A stretch of DNA of 64,000 bases from JAYQKL01 sp049890195 (GCA_049890195.1 JBMHBY010000003.1:310001-374000); one strand, 5' to 3'. Shown: positions 34,668 to 43,888, counted from the stretch's first letter. Notes: generated from the sequence alone by a model not told the origin. Translations and numbers: made by a program.

Positions 34668-35453
34668 CTATTTGCCCTTGAAGACCGGCGCCCGTTTTTC
34701 GCTGAACGCCGCCACGCCCTCCTGATGGTCTTCCGAAGACATGCAGATGTGCTGGATTTCGGCCTCCCGCTTGACGGTTTCGTCAAAGCTCATATCCACC
34801 GCTTCGCGCATGAGGCGTTTGGTGTGGGTCAGGGACAGCGGGGCCAGTCCGGCGAGTTTTTTGCCCCATTCTATTGCTGTCTGTTTGACCTGATCGGCCG
34901 GGACGATTTTGTTGACCATGCCGGCGTCAAGGCAGGTTTGGGCGTCCAGCCGGTCGCCCTCCAGAATGGCGGCATAAGCGCGTTTGTAGCCCAGCCTGTC
35001 CAGAAACAGCCATGAGCTGCCGCCGTCCGGCACCAGTGAAATGTTTGCGAATGGCATGAAGATAAAGGCGTCGTCAGCCATCACCGCCAGATCACAATTC
35101 AGGGCAAAGCCGATGGCAACGCCGGCGCACAAGCCGTTGAGTGCGCAAATATAGGTTTTGTCAGACGCGCCGATGGCGTCAATCAGCGGCTTGTAGTCGC
35201 GCAGAATATGATCGGTCACATCTGCGCGGTCTTTCAGGAAATCCTCCATCAGGTTTGTGCCGGCGGAAAATGCCCGCCCGTTGGCCGTCAGAACAATCAC
35301 CCGCAGGCTGTCATCCGCTTCAATGTCCTTGTAAAGCTGGGCCAGTTCCTCGCGCATCTGGCCGGAAATGGCATTCAGGGCCTTTGGCCGGTTGAAGGTG
35401 ATGATGCCGACCGGGCCGTTTTTTTCAAAAAGCAGAGGGGTTTCTTCCGTCAT
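34668..35453 (-). CDS. Enoyl-CoA hydratase/isomerase family protein (PaaG-like)
   Basis: A 261-residue crotonase-fold protein. ATG 35453 (MTEETPLLFE) has GGAAGG 8 nt upstream; the longer frame to 35546 lacks support. Oxyanion-hole segments are FSAGTNL and GLCAGVAIG. As in the paralogue at 32.3 kb, both hydratase Glu positions are changed (MPFANIS, RAYAAIL) and ISLVPDGGSSW carries the isomerase-type Asp. It is closely similar in design to that paralogue, suggesting an old duplication. Confidence 0.9.
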   Translation of the reverse strand: MTEETPLLFEKNGPVGIITFNRPKALNAISGQMREELAQLYKDIEADDSLRVIVLTANGRAFSAGTNLMEDFLKDRADVTDHILRDYKPLIDAIGASDKTYICALNGLCAGVAIGFALNCDLAVMADDAFIFMPFANISLVPDGGSSWLFLDRLGYKRAYAAILEGDRLDAQTCLDAGMVNKIVPADQVKQTAIEWGKKLAGLAPLSLTHTKRLMREAVDMSFDETVKREAEIQHICMSSEDHQEGVAAFSEKRAPVFKGK

Positions 35454-35589
35454 GATGGGCGCCTTCCAAATTACTGTGACCCCCAATATGCCCCATAAGC
35501 GCATCCAGACCAAGCAGGAAAAGCTGCGCGTCTCCCTTGACCGCAAGGGTCATTCGATTAAGGTTTAACCATAATGTGAAGGGGGATCC

Positions 35590-36375
35590 ATGACCGAACA
35601 ATCTGTATTGACTTTAGAGACCAGCGACGGGGTCGCTGTGATGACCATGAACCGTCCTGAGGCGATGAATGCCCTGTCCATCGGTCTCCGCAATGAGATG
35701 ATGGATGCGTTCGCCGCATTGGACGCCGATGACAAGGTGCAGGTAGTGGTGTTGACCGGGGCCGGCGACCGGGCTTTTTCAGCCGGTGTTGACCTGCGGG
35801 AAATGGGTGCTGATGAAACCAGCAGCACCGAGGACAATCTCAAGCGTGGTGATCTGGTGCCGGCCATGGACGCTTTTTCCAAGCCGATCATCGGCGCCAT
35901 TAACGGCGTGGCGGTCACCGGCGGGCTGGAGATCGCCCTGGCCTGCGACATTTTGCTGGCAGCAGATCATGCTCGGTTCGCTGATACGCATGCCCGTGTC
36001 GGGCTGATGCCGACCTGGGGCCTGAGCCAGAAGCTGCAGCGCATTGTCGGCACTTCCCGTGCCAAGGAAATCTCATTCACCGGAAATTTCTTCACGGCTC
36101 AGGAGGCGCTGGCCTGGGGGCTGGTCAATCATGTCGTGGCGTCAGATGACTTGATGGACAAGGCCATGTCCATCGCCGGAGACATTGCGTCGTGCATTCC
36201 CGAGACCGTGCAGGGATACAAGGATTTGATGGATTTCGGATACGGCCAGACACTCTCAGCCGCCCGCAAATATGAATATGACCTGTCCATGTCGCATAAC
36301 GGAAATGTGACGGCGGCCGATATTGAGGCGCGACGCGAAGCCGTCATCAAGCGCGGCAAGGCACAAAAAGGCTGA
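35590..36375 (+). CDS. Enoyl-CoA hydratase family protein (EchA16-like)
   Basis: A 261-residue crotonase-fold protein. FSAGVDL and GVAVTGGLEIALACD form the CoA site. The first catalytic Glu is replaced in FADTHARVG. The second is kept in RAKEISFTG. GLMPTWGLSQKL is typical of EchA16-like hydratases. GGGGGATCC just upstream supports the ATG. It is divergent from the previous crotonase gene and ends 3 nt from the convergent epoxide hydrolase gene. Confidence 0.9.
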   Translation: MTEQSVLTLETSDGVAVMTMNRPEAMNALSIGLRNEMMDAFAALDADDKVQVVVLTGAGDRAFSAGVDLREMGADETSSTEDNLKRGDLVPAMDAFSKPIIGAINGVAVTGGLEIALACDILLAADHARFADTHARVGLMPTWGLSQKLQRIVGTSRAKEISFTGNFFTAQEALAWGLVNHVVASDDLMDKAMSIAGDIASCIPETVQGYKDLMDFGYGQTLSAARKYEYDLSMSHNGNVTAADIEARREAVIKRGKAQKG

Positions 36376-36378
36376 CGC

Positions 36379-37560
36379 CTAGAGCGATTTCACAAACTTC
36401 TGGACGTCGGCGGCAAAGGTTTCCGGCACCTCAAAGGCGGCGAAATGCCCGCCACGCTCATAGTCCGTCCATTGTGTGACCTGATAACCCTTGTCGACCA
36501 GACTGCGGGGCGGGAAGGTGATCAGTTCATGCGCGAAATTGGCGATGCCGGCCGGTACGGTGATGCGGCTGCCGGCAGGCATTCCGGTCGGGCCGCTGAA
36601 ATAGGCCAGATAATACCAGCTGGCCGAGTTGAAGCTTTTGGTCACGAGATAAATCATGATGTTGGAAAGCAGTTGGTGTCTGGTATAGACATTTTCCAGA
36701 TGCCGCGCTTGGTGTTCGCTCTGATCCGCCTGCGGACGCAGATCGCTCCAGGAAACGAATTTGTCCAGCAGCCAGGCGGCCACCCCGACCGGACTGTCCA
36801 TCATTGCGTAAGCCAGTGACAGCGGACGGGTTGACTGTACATGCAGATAACCGGTTTCGGCGGCCATGACGGCCTTGAAGGTCTCGAGCCAGGCCAGTTC
36901 CTCAGCACTTGATGGTTCCTCAGCGACCGCCAGTCCGTACATGTTGAGATGAATGGCGCGACATCCCCCGCCCAGGGCAACGGAATGATTAAGGCCCAAA
37001 AAGCCGGTAACCAGACTGCCCCAATCGCCGCCTTGCGCAATATAGCTGTCAAAACCCAGAACTTGTGTCATCAGCTTGTCGTACAGGGCGGCGGTTTGCT
37101 TCGGGCCGATCGGTGTGTCCGGCTTGCCGGACCAGCCATAGCCGGGCAGCGACGGGCAAATGACCGTTATGCCGTCCTCGGCATCACCGCCGAAGCGTTC
37201 AGGATGTGCCAGACGCGGAATAACCTGCATGAACTCATAGACGGAGCCGGGCCAGCCATGGGTCATGATCAGGGCCGGCGGGTTGCTGCCCGACCCTGTT
37301 TCCATCAGATAATGAATCTCCAGACCGTCAATCCTGTCGCGGAAATGCGGGAATGTCGTCAGTTCAGCAACCGTGTCGCCCCATTCATATCCGTTCAGCC
37401 AATCATCACAAAACGCCCTGAGATAGGCCTGGTTGCCGCCGCCCGCCCAGGGCGCCTCCGGCTGGCCGAAATCCTGCATGGCGCTCCAGTCATAGGCGGC
37501 CACCTTGTCAAGAATGTTCCGGATGTCCTCTTCCGGCACTGAGATGTCAAAAGGTGTCAT
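36379..37560 (-). CDS. Epoxide hydrolase, EHN domain type
   Basis: A 393-residue alpha/beta hydrolase with an N-terminal EHN region (FDISVPEEDIRNILDKV...), as in microsomal/juvenile-hormone epoxide hydrolases. The oxyanion loop is HGWPGS (101-106). Nucleophile Asp179 lies in GGDWGS. The catalytic His is in the C-terminal GGHFAAFE. Substrates in this family range from lipid epoxides to xenobiotics. Together with the nearby MAPEG protein it suggests detoxification of reactive lipids, an inference from context. Confidence 0.9.
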   Translation of the reverse strand: MTPFDISVPEEDIRNILDKVAAYDWSAMQDFGQPEAPWAGGGNQAYLRAFCDDWLNGYEWGDTVAELTTFPHFRDRIDGLEIHYLMETGSGSNPPALIMTHGWPGSVYEFMQVIPRLAHPERFGGDAEDGITVICPSLPGYGWSGKPDTPIGPKQTAALYDKLMTQVLGFDSYIAQGGDWGSLVTGFLGLNHSVALGGGCRAIHLNMYGLAVAEEPSSAEELAWLETFKAVMAAETGYLHVQSTRPLSLAYAMMDSPVGVAAWLLDKFVSWSDLRPQADQSEHQARHLENVYTRHQLLSNIMIYLVTKSFNSASWYYLAYFSGPTGMPAGSRITVPAGIANFAHELITFPPRSLVDKGYQVTQWTDYERGGHFAAFEVPETFAADVQKFVKSL

Positions 37561-37690
37561 GAAGTTTCCCCCGATCTTGAGACTGGGTTCATCATTTCAT
37601 CAATGCCGCCGGTTTTCAATAACGCGGATGCACCATCGGGCTTGCCATTGCCGCGAAGCCTGTTAGCGTGGAAAAAAACAGGAGGCACTT

Positions 37691-38107
37691 ATGGTTGAAA
37701 CCTATTCATCTGCGTTGACCGGCATTTGGGTCATCATCATCACCGTCATGGTTCAGGCCCTGGTGGCATCCATCGCGCACCGGCGCCAAAACAAATACAT
37801 CCCGGGCATTGTTGACGCCCATCTCGGGCATGAGTCATTTGTGTTCAGAAGCGACCGGACCTTCCGCAATTCGCTGGAGAACATTGTGCCGATGCTGGCC
37901 TTGTCCTTCATGGCGATCATGCTGGAGTTGGATCCTGGCCGGCTGGCGAATATTGTCTGGGTCTATGCGGCGGCGCGGATTGTCTTCACGGGCCTCTATT
38001 ACGCCATTGCGACCGAGAAAAACCCCAGTCCGCGCAGTTATTTTTTCATCATCGCCTTCATCGCCAATATCATTCTGGCTGTTGATGTCGGGCGGGCGCT
38101 GCTTTAG
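37691..38107 (+). CDS. MAPEG family membrane protein
   Basis: A 138-residue protein with four predicted helices (IWVIIITVMVQALVASIAH, then two central helices including RNSLENIVPMLALSFMAIML, then FFIIAFIANIILAVDVGR). The RTFRNSLEN segment corresponds to the MAPEG family's (membrane-associated eicosanoid and glutathione metabolism) glutathione-binding motif. Bacterial members are mostly uncharacterised. It is divergent from the epoxide hydrolase gene. Confidence 0.85.
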   Translation: MVETYSSALTGIWVIIITVMVQALVASIAHRRQNKYIPGIVDAHLGHESFVFRSDRTFRNSLENIVPMLALSFMAIMLELDPGRLANIVWVYAAARIVFTGLYYAIATEKNPSPRSYFFIIAFIANIILAVDVGRALL

Positions 38108-38384
38108 GCCCGAAACAGCCTTATGAACCAAAAATGGGGCGCAACACCGGCCGTTTCGGCCAATTCGGCCAATGAAAACGCCTGGCCGCTGGCACAAAGA
38201 TGATCGGTTGATAAATTGTCTATGGGCCATTCAGCCTGTTGCGCGCAACAATTTGGTCGCTTTTTTTGTGAATTCGGGGTTTTCACGCCACTTTCCCCAA
38301 AAATTAGGCTCTCTGGGTTTTTCAGACTTCGTTTTGCGGCTATATAAAAACTAGTGTTTGTTTGCAGATTGACGGGGGAACATC

Positions 38385-40559
38385 ATGATCAAACGTATCG
38401 AAATTGCCGGCCTTCAGATTGACGAAAAGCTCGCCGCATTTGTGGCGGATGAGGCTGCGCCGGGGACGCCGATTGCGGCGGAGGCGTTTTGGGGCGCCTG
38501 TGCAGACATTCTTGCCAAACATGCCCCAACCAACCGTGATTTGCTGCAAAAGCGTGGGCATCTGCAGGCTGCCATCAATGACTGGCACAAATCCCGTCAA
38601 GGTCAGCCGCATGACCCGGAGGCCTATAAGGCCTTTTTGACAGAGATCGGCTATCTGGTGCCCGAAGGCCCGGCCTTCAGTATCGAGACTGAGAATGTGG
38701 ACCCTGAAATCGCCACCATTGCCGGACCGCAGCTGGTGGTGCCGGTCAAGAATGCAAGGTTTGCGCTCAATGCGGCCAATGCCCGTTGGGGCAGCCTGTA
38801 TGATGCGTTTTATGGCACGGATGTGATTGACCAAAGCGGCGAACTGGCGCCCGAGGGTGCTTACAATCCTGTGCGCGGGGCCGAGGTGATCAAAAAGGCC
38901 AAAGCGCTGCTGGATGAGATGGCGCCACTGACGAGCGGAACCTATGCCGATGCCACGGGCTTTGCGGTTGAAAACGGCGCATTGCAGGTGATGACGGCAG
39001 ACGGCGCTGTGGCACTGCAGTCTCCGGAAAAATTTGCCGGCTACAGTGGGGACGCCGCGGCGCCGAGTTCGGTGTTGCTGCACAATAACGGCCTGCATGC
39101 GGATATTCTGGTCAACGCCGGAGACCCTATCGGCAAAGATGACCCGGCCCACATCGCTGATGTCATTCTGGAGTCGGCGGTGACGACCATTTTGGATATG
39201 GAGGACTCGGTCGCCGCCGTGGACGGCGAGGACAAGGTTGAAACCTACCGGAATTTCCTTGGTCTGATGAAGGGTGATTTGTCCTGTGAAATGCAAAAGG
39301 GGGGCAAAACCCTGACCCGCGCCCTGAACGCCAATCGCAGCTACACGGCCCCCGATGGCGGAGCTTTGACGCTGAACGGACTGAGCCTGATGCTGGTGCG
39401 CAATGTCGGTCATTTGATGACCAATCCTGCTGTTCTTGACGCGGACGGAAACGAAATCCCTGAAGGCATCATGGATGCCTTGATGACCGGCCTGATTGCC
39501 CACCATGATCTCAGCAAGACGGATGCGGCCGCCCGCAACAGTGCCGCCGGTTCGGTTTATGTCGTGAAGCCGAAAATGCACGGGCCAGAGGAGGTCGCTT
39601 TTTGCAACACCTTGTTCACCGATGTTGAGGCGGCCATGCAACTGGCGCCCAACACACTGAAAATCGGTATTATGGACGAAGAGCGCCGCACAACCGTCAA
39701 TCTCAAGGAGTGCATCCGCGCCGCCAAGACGCGGGTGATTTTCATCAATACCGGGTTCCTTGACCGCACGGGGGATGAAATCCACACCTCCATGGAGATG
39801 GGGCCGATGATCCGCAAGGCTGACATGAAAACCTCCGCCTGGCTCACCGCCTATGAGAACTGGAATGTCGATATCGGTCTGGAGTGCGGCCTTGACGGGC
39901 GCGCCCAGATCGGCAAAGGCATGTGGCCGATGCCGGATATGATGGCTGACATGCTGGAGACAAAAATCGGGCACCCGCAGGCGGGGGCGGACTGCGCTTG
40001 GGCACCGTCGCCCACCGCGGCGACCATCCATGCCATTCATTACCATAAGGTTGATGTGGACAGGGTTCAGGAGGACCTCAAATCCCGCGAGCGTGCTTCG
40101 CTGGATGACATCCTGTCAATCCCGGTCAGCCGTGAAACCAACTGGCAGCCGGAGGAGATCCAGCAGGAACTCGACAACAACGCCCAGGGCATTTTGGGCT
40201 ATGTGGTGCGCTGGGTTGATCAGGGGGTCGGGTGTTCAAAAGTGCCGGACATCCATAATGTCGGGTTGATGGAAGACCGCGCCACCTTGCGCATTTCCAG
40301 CCAACATATCGCCAACTGGCTGCATCATGGCATCTGCTCAGAGCAGCAGGTCATGGAGACCATGCAACGCATGGCCGCGATTGTTGACCAGCAGAATGCG
40401 GGCGATGCCGACTACCGGCCGATGGCGCCGGATTTCGACGCCTCCATCGCCTTTGCGGCGGCGTGCGATCTCGTCTTCAAGGGGCGTGCGCAGCCGAGCG
40501 GCTACACCGAACCGCTGCTGCATCAGCGACGGCTTGAATTCAAGGCCGCCAACAATTAA
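38385..40559 (+). CDS. glcB: Malate synthase G
   Basis: A 724-residue single-chain malate synthase condensing glyoxylate and acetyl-CoA, the normal length for the G isoform. Diagnostic parts are MEDSVAAVDGEDKV, the FINTGFLDRTGDEIHTSMEMGP region, GLECGLDGRAQIGKGMW and CAWAPSPTAATIHA. It works in the glyoxylate shunt or in glycolate use; isocitrate lyase is not in the window. The 277 nt upstream contain a TATATA element at 38341 but no convincing -35. The stop TTAA is shared with the convergent membrane-protein gene. Confidence 0.97.
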   Translation: MIKRIEIAGLQIDEKLAAFVADEAAPGTPIAAEAFWGACADILAKHAPTNRDLLQKRGHLQAAINDWHKSRQGQPHDPEAYKAFLTEIGYLVPEGPAFSIETENVDPEIATIAGPQLVVPVKNARFALNAANARWGSLYDAFYGTDVIDQSGELAPEGAYNPVRGAEVIKKAKALLDEMAPLTSGTYADATGFAVENGALQVMTADGAVALQSPEKFAGYSGDAAAPSSVLLHNNGLHADILVNAGDPIGKDDPAHIADVILESAVTTILDMEDSVAAVDGEDKVETYRNFLGLMKGDLSCEMQKGGKTLTRALNANRSYTAPDGGALTLNGLSLMLVRNVGHLMTNPAVLDADGNEIPEGIMDALMTGLIAHHDLSKTDAAARNSAAGSVYVVKPKMHGPEEVAFCNTLFTDVEAAMQLAPNTLKIGIMDEERRTTVNLKECIRAAKTRVIFINTGFLDRTGDEIHTSMEMGPMIRKADMKTSAWLTAYENWNVDIGLECGLDGRAQIGKGMWPMPDMMADMLETKIGHPQAGADCAWAPSPTAATIHAIHYHKVDVDRVQEDLKSRERASLDDILSIPVSRETNWQPEEIQQELDNNAQGILGYVVRWVDQGVGCSKVPDIHNVGLMEDRATLRISSQHIANWLHHGICSEQQVMETMQRMAAIVDQQNAGDADYRPMAPDFDASIAFAAACDLVFKGRAQPSGYTEPLLHQRRLEFKAANN

Positions 40560-41014
40560 GGCTGGGGCCGTTTGACGGCCTGAAGGTGGGTGTTGAGCCG
40601 AAGGTAAACCACCCCGGCCGGCGCCCCGCATAGGCTGAGCAGAACGACCCCGGCGAGTTCGCGTGCGGCGGCCAGGGCCGTCAAGCCGAATACCGCCTCA
40701 ATGGTCACAAGCGTCACCAGAACGCTGACAAAACCGGCGCCGGCAAACATCGTGTCGGCGGACAACCCTGTCCGTTTTACCAGCTGAGCAGCCGTGAAAA
40801 AGGCGATCAAAAACCCCAGGCCGAAAATCGGGGAAAAGGTCGGCAACAGGCCGAGAATGTCATGCAGGGTCGTGGACAGGCGCGTCTGCAACGATATCTC
40901 AACGCCCAATGCGGCGATTTCGTTCAGCACCACCTGTGTTGATACCGTGGCAGCCAAAATGTCAAAAACCAGAAGGCCGGCGGTGAAGCTGACGATTGTT
41001 TTCAACCAGGGCAT
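40556..41014 (-). CDS. Small membrane protein of unknown function
   Basis: About 152 residues from ATG 41014, which has CGGAGA 4-9 nt upstream; the open frame extends to 41071 without support. Four hydrophobic stretches are visible (IVSFTAGLLVFDILAATV; FSPIFGLGFLIAFFTAA; MFAGAGFVSVLVTLVTIEAVFGLTA; ELAGVVLLSLCGAPAGVVYL). I do not recognise the family. Its stop is nested in the glcB stop, and it is divergent from the sugar dehydrogenase gene. Confidence 0.75.
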   Translation of the reverse strand: MPWLKTIVSFTAGLLVFDILAATVSTQVVLNEIAALGVEISLQTRLSTTLHDILGLLPTFSPIFGLGFLIAFFTAAQLVKRTGLSADTMFAGAGFVSVLVTLVTIEAVFGLTALAAARELAGVVLLSLCGAPAGVVYLRLNTHLQAVKRPQP

Positions 41015-41091
41015 TGTTTCTCCGGAAATAGAACTGGACGACTGTTCCTGAAAATTGGCATGATTGGGCAAGAAATCAAAGGTAAATCATC

Positions 41092-42174
41092 ATGAGACTT
41101 TTATCCGCAATTCTGACTGTTTTTATGTTGAGTGCCCCTTTGGGGGCGCAGGATGTCGCCCATGAAATCATCACCGATGGGTTGAACGACCCCTGGGGCA
41201 TGGCCTTTCTGCCCAACGGCGACATTCTGGTGACGGAACATGCCGGCACGGTGCGTTTGATCCGGGACGGCCAGCTGGTGGACGAGCCTGTCGCCGTGAT
41301 TGACGGTGTTTTTCAAAAGAGCCAGGGCGGGCTGTTTGATGTGGTCCTGCATCCAGAGCATGCCGAAAACAAGCTGGTCTATCTTTCCTACGCGACCGGG
41401 ACGGCCGACCGCAACGCCACCAAACTCATCCGGGCAAGCTATACCGGTTCAGCCCTGACTAATATTGAAACCGTTTATGTGTCTGATGAACGCTCACGCC
41501 CGGCCCATTATGGCGGGCGCTTTGTGTTTCTGAACGACAACACACTGGTGTTGACGCTTGGGGACAGTTTTGACGAGCGGGAGAAAGCCCAAGACCCAAC
41601 CAACACGACTGGCAGTCTGGTTCGGATCACTGATACCGGGGGCATTCCGGCTGACAATCCTTTTGTCGGGGACGAAAAAGTGCGGCCTGAGACCTACAGC
41701 TACGGCCACCGCAATCCGCAGGCGATTGTTTATGACGCCGCCAATGACATAATCTACGCCAATGAACATGGCCCCAAGGGCGGGGATGAGCTGAATGTCA
41801 TCCGGCCGGGCCTGAATTACGGCTGGCCGGTCATCACCTATGGGCTGGATTATTCCGGTGCGCGCATATCACCCTTCACGAAAATGCCCGGCATGGAACA
41901 GCCGCTGACCTACTGGGTGCCGTCGATCGCACCCAGCGGCATGGCCTTTTATGATGCGCCCGGGGCGAACTGGCAGGGTGATTTGTTCATTACATCCCTG
42001 GTGTATGACAAGCTGGTGCGGCTCGAGATGGAAAACGGCAAGGTGCGGGCTGAACATGACATCAGGCTGGGGGACGCGGAGCGCCTGCGTGATGTGCGGG
42101 TCGGGCCGGACGGTGCCCTCTATGTGCTCGCTGAACTGCCGACGGGCCGTTTGATCCGCGTGTTTCCCGAGTAA
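41092..42174 (+). CDS. Exported PQQ-dependent aldose sugar dehydrogenase-like protein (YliI family)
   Basis: A 360-residue six-bladed beta-propeller of the soluble glucose/aldose dehydrogenase family. A signal peptide (LLSAILTVFMLSAPLGAQ) directs it to the periplasm. Family segments include LNDPWGMAFLPNGDILVTEHAG, SQGGLFDVVLHP, YSYGHRNPQAIVYD and HGPKGGDELNVI. The HRNPQ and HGP motifs contribute the PQQ/catalytic site. PQQ dependence and substrate are unproven for most members. It is a single-gene unit ahead of rpmF. Confidence 0.9.
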   Translation: MRLLSAILTVFMLSAPLGAQDVAHEIITDGLNDPWGMAFLPNGDILVTEHAGTVRLIRDGQLVDEPVAVIDGVFQKSQGGLFDVVLHPEHAENKLVYLSYATGTADRNATKLIRASYTGSALTNIETVYVSDERSRPAHYGGRFVFLNDNTLVLTLGDSFDEREKAQDPTNTTGSLVRITDTGGIPADNPFVGDEKVRPETYSYGHRNPQAIVYDAANDIIYANEHGPKGGDELNVIRPGLNYGWPVITYGLDYSGARISPFTKMPGMEQPLTYWVPSIAPSGMAFYDAPGANWQGDLFITSLVYDKLVRLEMENGKVRAEHDIRLGDAERLRDVRVGPDGALYVLAELPTGRLIRVFPE

Positions 42175-42197
42175 GGTCTTGGGGTGCGGATAAAGAC

Positions 42198-42226
42198 TGG
42201 ACGCGACCGGTTTAATGCTCTATAAA
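42198..42226 (+). promoter_or_regulatory. rpmF promoter
   Basis: TGGACG (42198-42203), 17 nt, TATAAA (42221-42226). The start site would fall near 42233, leaving a leader of about 35 nt to the rpmF ATG. Confidence 0.55.
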
Positions 42227-42268
42227 CCGCTCAATCTCATATGAGACATGGAGCAATGGAGTAGAACG

Positions 42269-42448
42269 ATGGCCGTTCCGAAGCGAAAAACCACCCCGTC
42301 GAAACGCGGTATGCGTCGTGCCACGGATGCACTGAAAAACCCGGCTTATGTCGAAAACAAAGACAGCGGCGAACTGCACCGTCCGCATCATATTGACCTG
42401 AAAAGCGGCATGTATCGCGGCCGTCAGGTGATTGAGCCGAAAGGCTGA
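42269..42448 (+). CDS. rpmF: 50S ribosomal protein L32
   Basis: A 59-residue ribosomal protein. AVPKRKTTPSKRGMRRATDAL is the L32 N terminus and the alphaproteobacterial C terminus HHIDLKSGMYRGRQVI is present. It lacks the Cys4 zinc motif found in some other bacteria. ATG 42269 is preferred to 42248. It has its own promoter and a terminator located inside the convergent pabC gene. The plsX gene that often follows rpmF is not here. Confidence 0.96.
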   Translation: MAVPKRKTTPSKRGMRRATDALKNPAYVENKDSGELHRPHHIDLKSGMYRGRQVIEPKG

Positions 42449-42452
42449 CCTT

Positions 42453-43289
42453 TTAATCAGCCTTGAGACAATCTGAAATCGCCTGCATCGCAGGCGATTT
42501 TTCTTTTGCGCAATCATCAATGCAGGTAATCGGCACAGCCCCCATCAGGCTGTTGGTCAAGAAGGCTGCATTGCATCCAGCCAAGTCCTGACGCGTAACC
42601 GGCACCTCCAAAAGCTGCAATCCGGTCTGGTCATGAATTTCCTGCGCATGGGAGAGCAATCGGGCGCGACGGGTGCCGGGCAGGGCACCTTCGGCAATTG
42701 GCGGGGTCAGGATTTCATTGTCCCGCATGAAAAAGATGTTGGCGGCCCCTGCGCAGGCAAGTCGCCCATGTTCGTTCACCATCAGGGCTTCATCAGCCCC
42801 GGCTTCAACAGCTTGTCGACGCGCCAGAATGTTGTCCAGATAATTGACAGATTTTAGACGGCTGGTCGGCGCGCTGGCCGGCCTGCAGATATCGATCACC
42901 TTGACGCGCATACTCGCCGGCGGGGGATTGGCCGGCGACCCTGTGATCAACCAGTTTTGGTCGGCCTCCGAGCTCATTGCAAGGCCACGATCACCGGTGC
43001 GGGTGACGGTCAGCCTCAGCACATTGCGCTGCGCGCCTGTGGCTGCAAACATGTCGGCCGCGAGGTCGGACAGGGCCTTGAGAATTTGCGTGCGCCCATA
43101 GCGGGGCGGCATCGCCAGTGCCGGCAGGCTCTGATACAGCCGTTCAAGGTGCAGATCCGGGAACACCGGATTGCCGTCCACCACAAGCAGGGTCTCAAAC
43201 AGTCCGTCCCCGAGCAGATAGCCGCGGTCCGCAACCGGGAGCGCCGCCGTTTCCGCCCTTTCCGCCCTTTCCCCATTTAACCAGATCAT
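42453..43289 (-). CDS. pabC: 4-amino-4-deoxychorismate lyase (class IV aminotransferase fold)
   Basis: A 278-residue PLP enzyme that releases pyruvate to give p-aminobenzoate for folate. PLP-Lys146 is in SRLKSVNYLDN. Family segments include GYLLGDGLFET near the N terminus and NEHGRLACAGAANIFF. Its start overlaps the pabA stop by 4 nt (ATGA). A branched-chain or D-amino-acid aminotransferase is the alternative, but operon position makes PabC the best call. Its last 30 nt encode the rpmF terminator on the other strand. Confidence 0.92.
   Translation of the reverse strand: MIWLNGERAERAETAALPVADRGYLLGDGLFETLLVVDGNPVFPDLHLERLYQSLPALAMPPRYGRTQILKALSDLAADMFAATGAQRNVLRLTVTRTGDRGLAMSSEADQNWLITGSPANPPPASMRVKVIDICRPASAPTSRLKSVNYLDNILARRQAVEAGADEALMVNEHGRLACAGAANIFFMRDNEILTPPIAEGALPGTRRARLLSHAQEIHDQTGLQLLEVPVTRQDLAGCNAAFLTNSLMGAVPITCIDDCAKEKSPAMQAISDCLKAD
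42476..42506 (+). terminator. rpmF terminator embedded in pabC coding sequence
   Basis: AAATCGCCTGC-ATC-GCAGGCGATTT, an 11-bp perfect stem with a 3-base loop, followed by TTCTTTT. It ends the rpmF transcript from within the 3' part of pabC, where the stem encodes SPAMQAIS on the opposite strand. Confidence 0.85.
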
Positions 43290-43888
43290 GCCGTTACCCC
43301 AACACCGGCAAGCGACAGGAAGTTCTCCAGAATCCTGTTCCCGTGCGGGGTCAGGATGCTTTCTGGGTGGAACTGCAGGCCGAACACCCGGTTCTCATCA
43401 TCAGCCAGCGCCATATTGATGTCATCCGGGGTGCGGGCAATGCTGGTGAGGTTTTGCGGCGGCTGATTGACGGCCAAAGAATGATAGCGCGCGGCGGGGA
43501 AAGGATTGGGAACCCCGTCAAACAGGGGGTGTCCGTCATGATGGATTTGCGCATCAACACCATGCGCGGGATAGGGCGCGCGGCCAACTGTTGCGGAATT
43601 GTGTGTTCCGTTGATGCCGGCATAGGCGACGGAAATCGCTTGATGGCCCAGACAAATGCCGAGTATTGGAATACGGCCCCTGCAGGCCTTGACCAATTCG
43701 ATGCAAATCCCGGCCTTTTGCGGTGTCGCCGGTCCGGGGGACAGCACAATGGCATCCGGGGGGTTGTGCAGAACGGTTGCAACGTCAATCCGGTCATTGC
43801 GCACCATGCGGCGGGCCGCGCCGATTTCCCCGAGGCAATGGCCGAGCATATGCACAAAGCTGTCGTAATTGTCGATAATCAGAATCAT
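43286..43888 (-). CDS. pabA: Aminodeoxychorismate synthase glutamine amidotransferase subunit
   Basis: A 200-residue class I glutamine amidotransferase. Nucleophile Cys79 is in GICLGHQAI, with the oxyanion segment SPGPATP and His/Glu in FGLQFHPESI. ATG 43888 (MILIIDNYDSF) is the family start; longer frames overlap pabB. The sequence alone cannot exclude TrpG, but it lies between pabB and pabC with 4 nt overlaps on both sides, which fixes the role in folate synthesis. Confidence 0.94.
   Translation of the reverse strand: MILIIDNYDSFVHMLGHCLGEIGAARRMVRNDRIDVATVLHNPPDAIVLSPGPATPQKAGICIELVKACRGRIPILGICLGHQAISVAYAGINGTHNSATVGRAPYPAHGVDAQIHHDGHPLFDGVPNPFPAARYHSLAVNQPPQNLTSIARTPDDINMALADDENRVFGLQFHPESILTPHGNRILENFLSLAGVGVTA

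Noticed and set aside
38340..40046. 568-codon open frame antisense to glcB
   Set aside because: Same reason: the sense strand encodes full-length malate synthase G; the antisense product is rich in His/Arg/Gly without family likeness.
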